A stretch of 64,000 bases of DNA from DASRDE01 sp035938175. Lineage in GTDB: Bacteria > Vulcanimicrobiota > Vulcanimicrobiia > Vulcanimicrobiales > Vulcanimicrobiaceae. The translations under genes and the position numbers were made by a program. The notes under the pieces were generated by a model, which did not search any database, was not told the DNA's origin, and saw only the letters and a list, made by a program, of their open reading frames with translations. Every line of letters begins with the position of its first letter. Position 1 is the first letter of the stretch. This document shows positions 25,161-35,230 of the stretch, piece by piece. The stretch is from contig DASZHD010000030.1 in NCBI GenBank assembly GCA_035938175.1, positions 1 to 64,000 of the forward strand, given 5' to 3'.

Positions 25161-27672
25161 CAACATCAACAACGACATAATTACGCAAATCAACGTCGAA
25201 GACGAAATGCGGGAGAGTTATCTCTCGTATGCGATGTCCGTTATCGCATCTCGCGCGCTTCCCGACGTTCGCGACGGCCTCAAGCCGGTGCAGCGCCGCA
25301 TTCTCTACGCCATGCGAGAGATGGGCATGGACCCCGGCAAACAGCACCGCAAGTGCGCCGGTATCATTGGCGAGGTTCTCAAATCGTACCATCCGCACGG
25401 CGACTCGTCGGTGTACGACGCGCTGGTGCGCATGGCGCAGGATTTCACGCTGCGGTATCCGCTGGTCGACGGCCACGGAAACTTCGGTTCGATCGATCCC
25501 GATCCGCCGGCGGCGTACCGCTATACCGAAGCGCGGCTCGCGCGTCCGTCAACGGAAGTGCTCAGCGACATCGATAAAGAGACGGTGTCGTTCGTCACCA
25601 ACTTCGACAATCAGGGCACGGAGCCGAGCGTCCTTCCGGGTAAACTGCCGCAGCTGCTGCTGAACGGTTCCAGCGGCATCGCCGTGGGAATGGCGACGAA
25701 TATTCCGCCGCACAACCTGAACGAGATCGCCGACGCAATCGCTGCGATCATCGACGATCCCGACGTTGGCGACGACACGCTGGCCGAGATCGTCACCGGC
25801 CCCGATTTCCCCACCGGCGGAATCATCATGGGGCACGAGGCGATCAAAGAGGCGTACCGCACCGGCCGCGGTTCGATCACGATTCGCGGCAAAGCCGAGA
25901 TCGTCGAAGACAAGGGCGGCAAACACAAGATCGTCATCACCGAGATCCCGTATCAGGTTTACAAGAACCGCATCGTCGAAGCGATCGCCGAAGCGCACTC
26001 GGAAAAACGCATCCAGGGCATCGCGCGGCTGGACGACGAGACCAATCGCAAAGGCATGCGCGTCGTGGTCGAACTCCAGCGTTCGGCGACGCCCAAAGTC
26101 GTCCTGAATCAGCTGTACAAGCACACGCCGCTGCAGTCGACATTCGGATTCAACATGCTGGCGCTGGTGCCGGTCGGCGAACCGCGTCCGGATGGAACCG
26201 TGGCTCTCGAGCCGCAGGTCCTCTCGCTCAAACAACTGCTCGAACATTATATTGCGCACCGCAAAGACGTCGTCACCAAGCGCACGCGTTACGATTTGCG
26301 CAAGGCCGAAGAGCGCGCCCACATCCTGGAAGGCTACCGGATCGCGCTCGACAACATCGACGAAGTCATCGAGATCATCCGCGCGAGCCAAACGACGGAT
26401 GAAGCCAAACAACGCCTGACCGATCGCTTCAAACTCACCGAAATTCAGGCCAACACGATCGTCGACATGCGCCTGCGCACGCTGACCGGCCTGGAACGGC
26501 AGAAAATCGAGGACGAGTACGCCGAGCTCATCAAGTTGATCGCCGAGCTGCAGGACATTTTGAAGAGCCCGCGCCGCATCGCCGGCATCGTCAAAACGGA
26601 AATCCTGGACGTCAAGAAAAAATTCGGCGACGAACGGCGCACGACGATCGTCCCGGCCGAAGACGAATTTTCCGCCGAGGCGCTGATCCCCAATATCGAC
26701 GTCGTCGTCACCTCGACCGTCGGCGGATACATCAAGCGCGTTTCGGTCGATACGTTCAAGACGCAGAACCGCGGCGGCCGCGGCGTCATCGGCATTTCGA
26801 ATCTGAAACGCGAAGACGTCGTGCGCAACTTCTTCATCACGAAGACGCACGATCACGTGCTGTTCTTCACGAACAAGGGCCGCGCATACCGTTTGCGCGG
26901 ATTCGAGATTCCGGATACCACGCGCCAGGCCCGCGGCACGGCACTGGTCAATCTGCTGACGCTGCCACCGGGCGAATACGTCACGGCCGTGTTCCCGGTG
27001 CGCAATTTCGGCGGCGAACGCTACATGGTCATGGTTACGAAAAACGGCGTGATCAAAAAGACCAAGCTGGAAGAGTTCGCCAACGTGCGGCGCAATGGGC
27101 TCAACGCCATCGGTCTGGACGAAGGCGACGAATTACTGTCGGTCGATCTTTCCGACGGAACCCGCGACATCATCTTGGCATCGGTAAACGGCATGGCCGT
27201 CCACTTTAACGAAAAGGACGTTCGCCCGATGGGCCGCAACGCGCGCGGCGTGAAAGCGATGACGCTCGACAAGGGCGACAGCCTCGTCGCGATGGACGTC
27301 GTCGAAGACAACCGGCGCGAAGTGTTGCTGGTAACCACGCTGGCGTTCGGAAAGCGTACGCCGATCGACGAGTACCGCCACACGTCGCGCGGCGGTAAGG
27401 GTGTGAAGGCGTTCGCGAAAGAGCGCGAAGACATCGGCAAGGTCGTCGATCAGATTCTGGTTGCGCCCGAAGATGAGATCCTGATGATCACCTCGTCGAA
27501 CCAAGTCATCCGTCTGCGCGTTTCCGACGTACGGAAGGCGGGACGCTCGACCAAGGGCGTGCGCCTGCAGCGCTTGGGTGAAGGCGATGAAGTGATCGCG
27601 ATCACGAATTTGGGCAAGCAGTCCAAGCAGATCACGGAGATTACCGGGGAACCGGTGGCGCCGGCGCCGTGA
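25153..27672 (+). CDS. gyrA: DNA gyrase subunit A
   Basis: Breakage-reunion subunit of type II topoisomerase; 839 residues. The catalytic Tyr124 is in YRYTEARL. The quinolone-resistance region YHPHGDSSVYDALVRMAQ keeps the Ser and Asp of sensitive enzymes (about Ser85 and Asp89). The tower/coiled-coil region runs to about residue 500. The C-terminal beta-pinwheel starts around 510 and carries a GyrA-box-like QNRGGRG near residue 537, which favours GyrA over ParC. gyrB is not next to it in this window. It is translationally coupled to the small upstream gene. The gap of 108 bases to trxA is GC-rich, with short inverted repeats but no T-run. Confidence 0.97.
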   Translation: MNNNINNDIITQINVEDEMRESYLSYAMSVIASRALPDVRDGLKPVQRRILYAMREMGMDPGKQHRKCAGIIGEVLKSYHPHGDSSVYDALVRMAQDFTLRYPLVDGHGNFGSIDPDPPAAYRYTEARLARPSTEVLSDIDKETVSFVTNFDNQGTEPSVLPGKLPQLLLNGSSGIAVGMATNIPPHNLNEIADAIAAIIDDPDVGDDTLAEIVTGPDFPTGGIIMGHEAIKEAYRTGRGSITIRGKAEIVEDKGGKHKIVITEIPYQVYKNRIVEAIAEAHSEKRIQGIARLDDETNRKGMRVVVELQRSATPKVVLNQLYKHTPLQSTFGFNMLALVPVGEPRPDGTVALEPQVLSLKQLLEHYIAHRKDVVTKRTRYDLRKAEERAHILEGYRIALDNIDEVIEIIRASQTTDEAKQRLTDRFKLTEIQANTIVDMRLRTLTGLERQKIEDEYAELIKLIAELQDILKSPRRIAGIVKTEILDVKKKFGDERRTTIVPAEDEFSAEALIPNIDVVVTSTVGGYIKRVSVDTFKTQNRGGRGVIGISNLKREDVVRNFFITKTHDHVLFFTNKGRAYRLRGFEIPDTTRQARGTALVNLLTLPPGEYVTAVFPVRNFGGERYMVMVTKNGVIKKTKLEEFANVRRNGLNAIGLDEGDELLSVDLSDGTRDIILASVNGMAVHFNEKDVRPMGRNARGVKAMTLDKGDSLVAMDVVEDNRREVLLVTTLAFGKRTPIDEYRHTSRGGKGVKAFAKEREDIGKVVDQILVAPEDEILMITSSNQVIRLRVSDVRKAGRSTKGVRLQRLGEGDEVIAITNLGKQSKQITEITGEPVAPAP

Positions 27673-27780
27673 CGCCGGAATGCCGCCTACCGGGTAGCGG
27701 CCCGAGCGGGCGCCGCTAGCCGCAACCCCGAAAGCCCGCGGCGCTGTTAAAAGCCTGGCAGAAGGAGAATAACCACTCGT

Positions 27781-28107
27781 ATGAGCGCATTGGCCGATGT
27801 AACGCAAATCAACTTCCAGAGCGAGGTTCTGGGCTCCAGTACGCCCGTACTCGTCGATTTCTGGGCGCCCTGGTGCGGTCCGTGCAAAATGCTGGCCCCC
27901 GTCGTCGAGAAAGTGGCCTCCTCGCATGCCGGCAAAGCGAAATTCGTGAAGTTGAACACGGACGACAACCCGAATTTGGCCGGCGAGTATCAAGTCTCGG
28001 GCATTCCGTGCCTCATCCTGTTCAAAGGCGGCAAGCCGGTCGATCGGATCGTGGGGTACGTCTCGGAGCAGACGATTACGTCGATGCTCAGCAAGCACGT
28101 CGCCTAG
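27781..28107 (+). CDS. trxA: Thioredoxin
   Basis: General dithiol-disulfide reductant, 108 residues with one thioredoxin fold. The active site WCGPCK is at 31-36 (Cys32 and Cys35). The preceding VLVDFWAPW, the cis-Pro segment GIPCLILFKGG and the closing helix are all standard. One unusual point is the extra cysteine next to the cis-proline (IPCL instead of IPTL), which could modulate redox behaviour. A strong AAGGAGAA precedes the ATG. selA starts 17 bases after its stop, so trxA-selA-selB may be one transcript. A thioredoxin next to selenocysteine genes is sensible, since selenoenzymes often use it, but this is inference. Confidence 0.96.
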   Translation: MSALADVTQINFQSEVLGSSTPVLVDFWAPWCGPCKMLAPVVEKVASSHAGKAKFVKLNTDDNPNLAGEYQVSGIPCLILFKGGKPVDRIVGYVSEQTITSMLSKHVA

Positions 28108-28124
28108 GCGCGCTTCGCGCTTCA

Positions 28125-29504
28125 ATGTCTGAACATACGCTGCGCGGCCTTCCGGCCGTGCATCGTTTTTTATCGGACCCGCGCATCGCGGCGTTTGAAA
28201 CGCTGTTGGGCAGAGAGCGCGTGAAGCGCGCAGTGACGCAGGTGCTGGACGAAGTGCGGCGTTCCGCTTCGAGCGGCTCGGCCGCGCTTGCGCACGCCGA
28301 GGGTGACGGGGCGCAACCCGAGATCGCCGATGCCGTGCTGCGCCGCTTACAAAACGAACGGTACGAGTCGCTCGTCCGCGTTATCAATGCGACCGGCGTG
28401 CTGTTGCATACCAACCTGGGCCGCGCGCCGATCGCGCCGGCCGCGTTGGAGGCGCTTCGCGACGTAAGCCGCGGTTATTCCAACATCGAATTCGATCTGC
28501 TCGAGGGTCGCCGCGGATCGCGCTACGCGCGCGTTACGGCGTTGCTTCAAGGCATCACGGGCGCGGAAGACGCGCTGGTCGTGAACAATTGTGCGGCCGC
28601 CGTTCTGCTGATTCTCGACACGTTCGCAAAAGGACGGCAAGTCGTCGTCGCGCGCAGCGAACTCATCGAGGTCGGCGGCGGGTTTCGTTTGCCGGACGTC
28701 CTGCAGCGCAGCGGAGCGACGCTGGTAGAAGTGGGCACGGCAAACAAGACGTATGTCGAAGAGTACGAGCGCGCACTGACGCCGTCAACTGCGTTGCTGC
28801 TGCGCACGCATCCGTCCAATTTTCGCATCACCGGTTTCACGCATGAAGTTGAGCCGCGCGAACTGGCAGCGCTCGGACGCCGCGCGGGAATTCCCGTCGT
28901 GGAAGATCTGGGCAGCGGCGCGCTGGTCGATTTGGCCGAGTACGGCCTTCCCCACGAGCGAACCGTTCAAGACGCGTTATCGGACGGTATCGATATCGTT
29001 GCGTTTTCGGGCGACAAAGTACTGGGCGGCCCGCAGGCCGGAGTTATCGTGGGACGCTCGCCGCTCGTATCGCGGCTGCGATCCAATCCGTTGCTGCGCG
29101 CGCTTCGCGTCGACAAAATTACACTTGCGGCGCTCGCCGAAACGCTGCGAATGTACGCAACGCCGCACCGCCGGGCCGAGATTCCGTTTTTCGCAATGCT
29201 CGGCGCATCCATAGAGACGTTACAAGAACGCGCGCGGTGGTACGTTTCTCAGATTCCCGATGCTGCGATCGTCGAGAGCACCGCGTACGCAGGCGGCGGA
29301 ACGTTGCCGCAGTCCGAATTACCCTCCGTTGCGCTCGCGCTCCGTCCGCGCAGCGGTGCGCAGCGGCTTGCGGCGGCGCTTCGCGAATCGCCGGTTCCCG
29401 TGATTGGCCGCGTTGAAGAAAACCGCGTGCTCCTGGATCTGCGCACGATTCTTCCGGGCGAAGACGGCGAGGTGTTAGCCGCGCTCAAAGCTTCGCCGGA
29501 GTAG
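28125..29504 (+). CDS. selA: L-seryl-tRNA(Sec) selenium transferase
   Basis: PLP enzyme that converts Ser-tRNA(Sec) to Sec-tRNA(Sec) with selenophosphate; 459 residues, of normal length. NATGVLLHTNLGRAPI is the family signature near residue 87. The PLP lysine is Lys298 in FSGDKVLGGPQAG, and LGSGALVDL is also typical. I chose the ATG at 28125, 17 bases after the trxA stop; the frame is open upstream inside trxA but is not protein-like there. selB starts two bases after its stop. selD, which makes selenophosphate, is not in this window; the tRNA partner is at 57858. Confidence 0.96.
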   Translation: MSEHTLRGLPAVHRFLSDPRIAAFETLLGRERVKRAVTQVLDEVRRSASSGSAALAHAEGDGAQPEIADAVLRRLQNERYESLVRVINATGVLLHTNLGRAPIAPAALEALRDVSRGYSNIEFDLLEGRRGSRYARVTALLQGITGAEDALVVNNCAAAVLLILDTFAKGRQVVVARSELIEVGGGFRLPDVLQRSGATLVEVGTANKTYVEEYERALTPSTALLLRTHPSNFRITGFTHEVEPRELAALGRRAGIPVVEDLGSGALVDLAEYGLPHERTVQDALSDGIDIVAFSGDKVLGGPQAGVIVGRSPLVSRLRSNPLLRALRVDKITLAALAETLRMYATPHRRAEIPFFAMLGASIETLQERARWYVSQIPDAAIVESTAYAGGGTLPQSELPSVALALRPRSGAQRLAAALRESPVPVIGRVEENRVLLDLRTILPGEDGEVLAALKASPE

Positions 29505-29506
29505 CG

Positions 29507-31366
29507 GTGCACATCATCGGCACCGCCGGCCACGTGGACCACGGGAAATCCGCGCTGGTTACGGCGCTTACCGGAACGAATCCCGATCGCTGGCTCGAGG
29601 AGCAGCTGCGCGGAATGACGCTCGACCTGGGTTTTGCGCATCTGCGTTTCGACGACGGAGTAGAAGCGGGGATTATCGACGTTCCCGGGCACGAACGGTT
29701 CTTGCATAACATGCTCGCCGGCGCTGCCGGTATGGAGCTGCTCTTGCTCGTCGTCGCCGCGACCGAAGGCGTTATGCCCCAAACGCTGGAGCATCTGCAG
29801 ATTCTGCGCTACCTGAACGTGCGGGAGACGATCGTCGTCGCAACCAAGATGGATCGCATTCCGCCCGAACAAGGCGGAGCGGCTTGCCAAGCGATTCACG
29901 AAAGCCTCGCGGGAACGATCGCGCAGGATGCGCCGGTATTCGCGGTCTCTACGGTCACCGGTTACAACATGGACGTGCTGCGCGAGGCCATACATCAAGC
30001 ACTGATCCGTTTGCCGCGACGGGACCTCGATGCACCGGCGTATTTGCCGATCGATCGGGTCTTTGCGCTTCCGGGGCATGGCACGATCGTTACCGGCACG
30101 CTGATGCAAGGCCGCATCTCCGTCGGCGATACGCTGAAATTGCAGCCGTCCGGTACATCCGTCCGCGTGCGAAGCTTGCAGACGTTCGGTCAGCGCCGCG
30201 AAACCGTCGAAGGCGGCGCGCGCGTAGCGGTAAACATCCCGGCAGCCGGCGTTCACGAAATTGCACGTGGTGAGATGCTCGTTGCGCCGCAGTTCACCGC
30301 ATCGGATTCGTTTGTGGTGCAATTCACGCCGCTCGCGGATGCACTGCCGATTTTACGCCGGCGCAATGCCGTACGTGCCTACATCGGGTCGGCAGAAATT
30401 TTGGGCACGCTCGTGCTGCCCACCGTTCCGCGCGACGAGACGCCACTGCGCGCGCAGCTGTTTCTGCGATCCGGTACCGTGGCGTATCCGGGAACGGCAT
30501 TCGTCGTCCGTAGGCTCTCGCCGAAGAATCTGCTGGGCGGCGGTACGATCGAACAGCTTGCAGCGCCGCCGCACGCGCAGGAAACCGGCGATCCGCACGA
30601 AGCGGCAGTCACCGGTGTGCTGCAAGCTGCGGCGAATACTGCGCTGACCGCCGGCGAGCTCGCGCGTTCGGCAAATCTTCGCGAAGACGCGGCTGAATCG
30701 GCGATCGGCCGTTTGCACGAGCGCGGCGAAGTGCTGCGCGTCGCGCGTCCTGCCGCATACGTGCACGCGGGCGCGGCAAATGCGTTGCTGGAGCGCGTCA
30801 CGGCGTTTTTGCGCGCCGCGCAAGCAGCTGAGCCGTGGGCGATGGGTGCCACGTCGCTGATGATTTCGCGTTCGCTCGCGATTGACGAACCGTTCTTGGT
30901 GCGCGTACTGGAAGCGATTGCCGACGAGGGACGAATCGCGCGCCGAGCCGGGTACTTTTCGACGGTCGATTACGTGCCGCGTTTGTCTGAGGATCAGCAA
31001 CGGTTCTTTGACTCGCACGTTCCGCTGGACCCGTCGAATCCGTTTGCGCCGTCGTCGCTCGCGGACGTCGTCGGCGCGGTGAAGCAGTCTCGCGTTCCGG
31101 GCATCGCTAAGGCGTTCGACACACTCCTGGCCAAAGGCGCGCTCGTGAAGGTGAACGACGATCTCTATCGCGGTACGCAGATCGCGCAGATTCATGCGCG
31201 GATCGAGCAGTTTTTGCGGGCCAACGAGCGCATGACGATGGCACAGTTTCGCGACGTGATCGGCACCTCGCGCAAATACGCGGTTCCGTTGCTGGAGTGG
31301 TTCGACGCTCGCGGAATAACGGTCCGCAGCGGCGACTATCGCATGCTGCGCGCAAAGCGCGGTTAG
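29507..31366 (+). CDS. selB: Selenocysteine-specific elongation factor SelB
   Basis: GTPase that delivers Sec-tRNA(Sec) to UGA codons marked by a SECIS hairpin; 619 residues. G1 is GHVDHGKS at residues 8-15, G3 is DVPGHE and G4 reads TKMD. The sequence after the first GTPase motif (TGTNPDRWLEEQLRGMTLDLGF) is characteristic of SelB. EF-Tu-like domains 2 and 3 follow to about residue 345. The C-terminal winged-helix domains that bind mRNA fill about 370-619, with GTSRKYAVPLLEWFD near the end. The GTG start is two bases after selA. The stop overlaps the convergent RMD1-type gene by four bases. Confidence 0.96.
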   Translation: MHIIGTAGHVDHGKSALVTALTGTNPDRWLEEQLRGMTLDLGFAHLRFDDGVEAGIIDVPGHERFLHNMLAGAAGMELLLLVVAATEGVMPQTLEHLQILRYLNVRETIVVATKMDRIPPEQGGAACQAIHESLAGTIAQDAPVFAVSTVTGYNMDVLREAIHQALIRLPRRDLDAPAYLPIDRVFALPGHGTIVTGTLMQGRISVGDTLKLQPSGTSVRVRSLQTFGQRRETVEGGARVAVNIPAAGVHEIARGEMLVAPQFTASDSFVVQFTPLADALPILRRRNAVRAYIGSAEILGTLVLPTVPRDETPLRAQLFLRSGTVAYPGTAFVVRRLSPKNLLGGGTIEQLAAPPHAQETGDPHEAAVTGVLQAAANTALTAGELARSANLREDAAESAIGRLHERGEVLRVARPAAYVHAGAANALLERVTAFLRAAQAAEPWAMGATSLMISRSLAIDEPFLVRVLEAIADEGRIARRAGYFSTVDYVPRLSEDQQRFFDSHVPLDPSNPFAPSSLADVVGAVKQSRVPGIAKAFDTLLAKGALVKVNDDLYRGTQIAQIHARIEQFLRANERMTMAQFRDVIGTSRKYAVPLLEWFDARGITVRSGDYRMLRAKRG

Positions 31367-32445
31367 TGGCGCAGCGTCAGCACCCCGATAACCACTTCGA
31401 TGACGATCAGCACGATCACGACGATTTCCAAGAACTGCTCGCGCCCGCCGCGCGCTTGATCGTTCAGAAACCGGTAGATCTCGCCGACGCTGTCGAGTTT
31501 GCGGTCGATTTGGCGCTGCCAGTCTTCCAATGCTAGACGCGCCGCTGCGGCGCGGTAGATTCGCGCGTAATACGCATCGCCGATAATCTTCAAGGCGTTG
31601 CTCGAGCGATCGATGAGTTCCAGCACGTCGACGATGATATACCGCAGGCTGCCGGCCTGTTCGGCCGCGCGCCGGCCCAACAACGAACGGATCCGGCGTC
31701 CCGGCTGCATGGCATAGATGTTGTCGAGCTCGCGGTCCAGCAGTGCGTCGTACGTTCGAAGCTCGACCAGCTGCGAGTTGGCGAATTCCAAAATATCGCC
31801 GATCGCTTCGGCGCTTTCGCGCCGATCGTAGATAATGGCCGCGTCCCACTGAACGATCGTCAAGTCGTCGACGAAATACGAAAAGCGCTCGCGCAGCAGC
31901 GTCGCCAAATTTGTTTTTGACAGTGCCTGGCTCTCGGCGAGCAGCAGCGCGCCGAGATCGTTCTCCCGTTCCCGCTCCAGAGTTTCGGCCGTCGTGGGCG
32001 GATCGAGCGTTTCGATCTCGATGATGAAGTAGTCTTCGATGAGCGGATCGTGCGGTTCGTCCAGCGCTTCGGCGATGTCCGTATGCACCTCGCGCATCGT
32101 CCGGTGCGCGGCCGCCGACAGGTCGGTCGTCGTGCGCAGACGGTTGGCGAACTCGATGAATCCGCTCCATTCGCCGCTGAACGGAATCGAGAGGCGGACC
32201 GAAACGACCCCGTAGTCGAACAACTTCACCCGCCTCTCCGCTTGCCGGCCGGCGATCGGCGCATCCGGCAGCCGGGCGACCAGGGGAGGGGTCGGAAACT
32301 CGAGGTACGCGGGCGAACTGTGTTGACGCAGACGTAGATGTGCGGGAGCAAGTCCCTCGCCGCCTACGCTGCGAAGGCGGCGTAAGTCGATCGTGTCGGC
32401 AATGTCGTACAGAAAGAAAGCGCGAAGCGAGCCGGCGACTTCCAC
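31363..32445 (-). CDS. RMD1/YagE (DUF155) family membrane-anchored protein
   Basis: 360-residue protein of the DUF155 family. The conserved core has LFDYGVVSVRLSIPF near residue 75, then PLIEDYFIIEIE and the C-terminal region YDRRESAEAIGDILEFANSQLVELRTYDALLDRELDNIY (quoted in parts; about 205-245). It closes with one hydrophobic helix (about 335-356), placing a large domain in the cytoplasm with a tail anchor. Yeast and human relatives (Rmd1, RMND1) are mitochondrial and support translation at the membrane; bacterial function is not known. The start is GTG at 32445. It is convergent with selB and divergent from clpB, with about 83 bases between starts. Confidence 0.85.
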   Translation of the reverse strand: MEVAGSLRAFFLYDIADTIDLRRLRSVGGEGLAPAHLRLRQHSSPAYLEFPTPPLVARLPDAPIAGRQAERRVKLFDYGVVSVRLSIPFSGEWSGFIEFANRLRTTTDLSAAAHRTMREVHTDIAEALDEPHDPLIEDYFIIEIETLDPPTTAETLERERENDLGALLLAESQALSKTNLATLLRERFSYFVDDLTIVQWDAAIIYDRRESAEAIGDILEFANSQLVELRTYDALLDRELDNIYAMQPGRRIRSLLGRRAAEQAGSLRYIIVDVLELIDRSSNALKIIGDAYYARIYRAAAARLALEDWQRQIDRKLDSVGEIYRFLNDQARGGREQFLEIVVIVLIVIEVVIGVLTLRH

Positions 32446-32528
32446 ACCCGAAGCGTACGTGAAAAGCGCGCACGGGCCTTGGTCGCCGCAACCGGGAGGA
32501 GCATCCTGCTGTCTAATATGGTGAACCT

Positions 32529-35162
32529 ATGAATGCAGACCGGATGACGGAGCGCGTACAAGACGCGCTTAATGCCGCTTATACGCGCACGCTCAACGAA
32601 CACAATACGCAAACGACGCCCGAGCACTTGCTCGCCGCGCTTTTGGACCAGGATCGCGGTATCGCGCCGGATATCGTCAAGCAAGCCGGCGTCGATCCCA
32701 AAACGCTCACGGCGCGAGTCGACGAGGCGATTTCGCGTTTGCCGCGCTTGACCGGATCCAACGCCGACCAAGCTACGGTGACGGTTTCACCCGAACTCAC
32801 GCGTCTGTTTTCGCAAGCCGAAAGCGATGCCAAGCAGCTGCAAGACGATTACGTTTCGGTCGAGCATCTGCTGCTTGCGATGACGCAAAACAGCGGCGCC
32901 GTCGGACGCATTTTGCGCGAGAGCGGGCTGACGCGCGACAAGCTTCTGGTTGCGCTGCGATCGGTTCGCGGCAATCAACGGGTCACCACGCAGAACCCGG
33001 AAGGAACGTACAAGAGTCTCGAGCGGTACGGACGCGATCTGACGCTCGAAGCCGAACGCGGCAAACTCGACCCGGTCATCGGCCGCGACGACGAGATTCG
33101 CCGCGTCATTCAAGTGCTTTCCCGCCGGACCAAGAACAACCCGGTTCTCATCGGCGACCCCGGTGTGGGCAAAACCGCGATTGTCGAAGGATTGGCGCAG
33201 CGGATCGTTCGCGGAGACGTGCCCGAAGGTATCAAAGACAAGCGCATCGTCGCGCTCGACATGGGCGCGCTTATTGCGGGCGCCAAATACCGGGGCGAAT
33301 TCGAAGAGCGTTTGAAAGCCGTGCTCAAAGACGTGCAAAATTCCGAAGGGCAGATCATTCTGTTCGTGGACGAGCTGCACACCGTCGTCGGTGCGGGCAA
33401 AACCGAAGGTTCGATGGATGCCGGCAACCTGCTCAAGCCGATGCTGGCTCGCGGCGAACTGCACATGATCGGTGCGACGACGCTGGACGAATACCGCCGC
33501 TACATCGAGAAAGATGCGGCGCTGGAACGCCGTTTTCAACCCGTGCTGGTCGACCAGCCCACCGTCGAAGACACGATCTCGATTTTGCGCGGACTCAAAG
33601 AAAAGTACGAAGCGCATCACGGCGTTCGCATCAAAGACTCGGCGCTCGTTGCGGCTGCAGTTCTTTCGAACCGCTACATCAGCGATCGCTTCTTGCCGGA
33701 CAAAGCCATCGATCTGATCGACGAAGCGGCGGCAAAGTTGCGCACCGAGATCGATTCGATGCCGCAAGAATTGGACGAGCTCACGCGCCGCGTGATGCAG
33801 CTCGAAATCGAACGCGAAGCTCTGCGCAAGGAGAGCGATCAGTCCAGCAAGCAGCGCTTGGAACAGCTCGAACGCGAACTCGCGGATCTCCGCGAAGATC
33901 AGATGCAGTTGCAATCGCGCTGGCAAGCCGAAAAGACGGCAGCCGTCAAACTGCGCGAACTGCGCGAACAAATCGAAGAGACGAAAGTTCAGATCGAGCA
34001 GGCCGAGCGCCAATACGACCTCAACCGGGTGGCCGAACTACGCTACGGCAAGCTCGCGCAACTCGAAAAACAACTCGGTGAAGAAGAGCAGCGTCTGAGT
34101 CAGCGCGACGGGCAGGCGCGGCTTTCCAAAGAGGAAGTCGACGAAGAAGACATCGCCGAGGTCATCAGCCGCTGGACCGGTATTCCGGTCACCAAACTGC
34201 TGGAAGGCGAAGTGCAAAAACTGTTGCACCTCGACGTAGAACTGCACCGGCGCGTCATCGGTCAGGACGAAGCGGTCGACGCCGTAGCCGAAGCCGTCGT
34301 GCGTTCGCGGTCGGGCCTCGCCGACCCGAACCGGCCCATCGGATCGTTTATCTTCCTGGGACCGACGGGCGTCGGAAAAACCGAGCTCGCGCGGGCGCTG
34401 GCGGAGTACTTATTCGACGACGACCGTGCGATGATTCGCATCGACATGTCCGAGTATCAGGAACGGCACACCGTCGCGCGTTTGCTCGGCGCACCGCCGG
34501 GATACGTCGGTTTTGAAGAGGGCGGGCAGCTCACCGAAGCCGTGCGCCGGCGTCCGTACAGCGTAATTCTGTTCGACGAGATCGAGAAGGCGCACCCGGA
34601 CGTGTTCAACGTCTTCCTGCAGATCTTGGACGACGGACGGTTGACGGACGGTCAAGGCCACACGGTCGACTTCCGCAATACGATCGTCATCATGACGTCC
34701 AACATCGGCAGTCACCGGATTCTGGATTACAAAGGCGACTTCTCAGGCGCAGAGTACGCGATCATGCGCGCGACGGTCCTGGACGAAATGCGTCAGCATT
34801 TCCGTCCCGAGTTCCTGAACCGCGTCGACGAAATCATCGTCTTCCACGCGCTCAGCGAGGAGCAGCTCGCGCAGATCATCGAGATCCAATTAGGGCGGTT
34901 GCGCAAGCGGCTTGCCGAACGGCGCATCGAACTCGATCTCACGGACGCGGCGAAACGTCATCTGGTCAAGGCCGGATACGATCCCGTGTACGGAGCGCGT
35001 CCGCTCAAACGGGCGATTCAGAAAGAAGTGGAAACGCCGCTTGGGCGCAAGATTCTGGCCGGCGAGGTTCGCGACGGGCAAAAGGTCGTCGTCGATTACG
35101 ACGACCTGCGCGGCGAGCTGACCTTCACTCCGGAAACGTCCGGGGAACCGGTACTGGTGTAA
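32529..35162 (+). CDS. clpB: ClpB disaggregase chaperone
   Basis: Hexameric AAA+ chaperone that pulls proteins out of aggregates with DnaK; 877 residues. An N-domain of two Clp_N repeats fills about 4-150. Walker A1 GDPGVGKTAI is at 209-218, followed by the long M-domain coiled coil (about 400-540, rich in Glu, Gln and Arg). Walker A2 GPTGVGKTEL is at 611-620, and the D2-small domain ends the protein. The M-domain separates it from ClpA and ClpC. The ATG at 32529 lacks a strong ribosome binding site; a CIRCE or sigma-32-like site is not obvious in the 83-base upstream gap. A clear hairpin terminator follows at 35166. Confidence 0.97.
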   Translation: MNADRMTERVQDALNAAYTRTLNEHNTQTTPEHLLAALLDQDRGIAPDIVKQAGVDPKTLTARVDEAISRLPRLTGSNADQATVTVSPELTRLFSQAESDAKQLQDDYVSVEHLLLAMTQNSGAVGRILRESGLTRDKLLVALRSVRGNQRVTTQNPEGTYKSLERYGRDLTLEAERGKLDPVIGRDDEIRRVIQVLSRRTKNNPVLIGDPGVGKTAIVEGLAQRIVRGDVPEGIKDKRIVALDMGALIAGAKYRGEFEERLKAVLKDVQNSEGQIILFVDELHTVVGAGKTEGSMDAGNLLKPMLARGELHMIGATTLDEYRRYIEKDAALERRFQPVLVDQPTVEDTISILRGLKEKYEAHHGVRIKDSALVAAAVLSNRYISDRFLPDKAIDLIDEAAAKLRTEIDSMPQELDELTRRVMQLEIEREALRKESDQSSKQRLEQLERELADLREDQMQLQSRWQAEKTAAVKLRELREQIEETKVQIEQAERQYDLNRVAELRYGKLAQLEKQLGEEEQRLSQRDGQARLSKEEVDEEDIAEVISRWTGIPVTKLLEGEVQKLLHLDVELHRRVIGQDEAVDAVAEAVVRSRSGLADPNRPIGSFIFLGPTGVGKTELARALAEYLFDDDRAMIRIDMSEYQERHTVARLLGAPPGYVGFEEGGQLTEAVRRRPYSVILFDEIEKAHPDVFNVFLQILDDGRLTDGQGHTVDFRNTIVIMTSNIGSHRILDYKGDFSGAEYAIMRATVLDEMRQHFRPEFLNRVDEIIVFHALSEEQLAQIIEIQLGRLRKRLAERRIELDLTDAAKRHLVKAGYDPVYGARPLKRAIQKEVETPLGRKILAGEVRDGQKVVVDYDDLRGELTFTPETSGEPVLV

Positions 35163-35165
35163 CGC

Positions 35166-35197
35166 AGAGCCGCAGCGAAAATGCTGCGGCTCTTTTC
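35166..35197 (+). terminator. Rho-independent terminator after clpB
   Basis: A perfect 11-bp stem (AGAGCCGCAGC at 35166-35176 pairing with 35183-35193) with a six-base loop GAAAAT is followed by TTTTC. It starts four bases after the clpB stop and would end the clpB transcript before the DUF1223 gene at 35231. Confidence 0.88.
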
Positions 35198-35230
35198 ATC
35201 CGCCGCTAGGCCCCAAAGCGTACTTTCAGC

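Noticed and set aside
30353..32491. A 712-codon minus-strand frame spanning selB and the RMD1-type gene
   Set aside because: Overlaps two well-supported genes and is Arg-rich without motifs.
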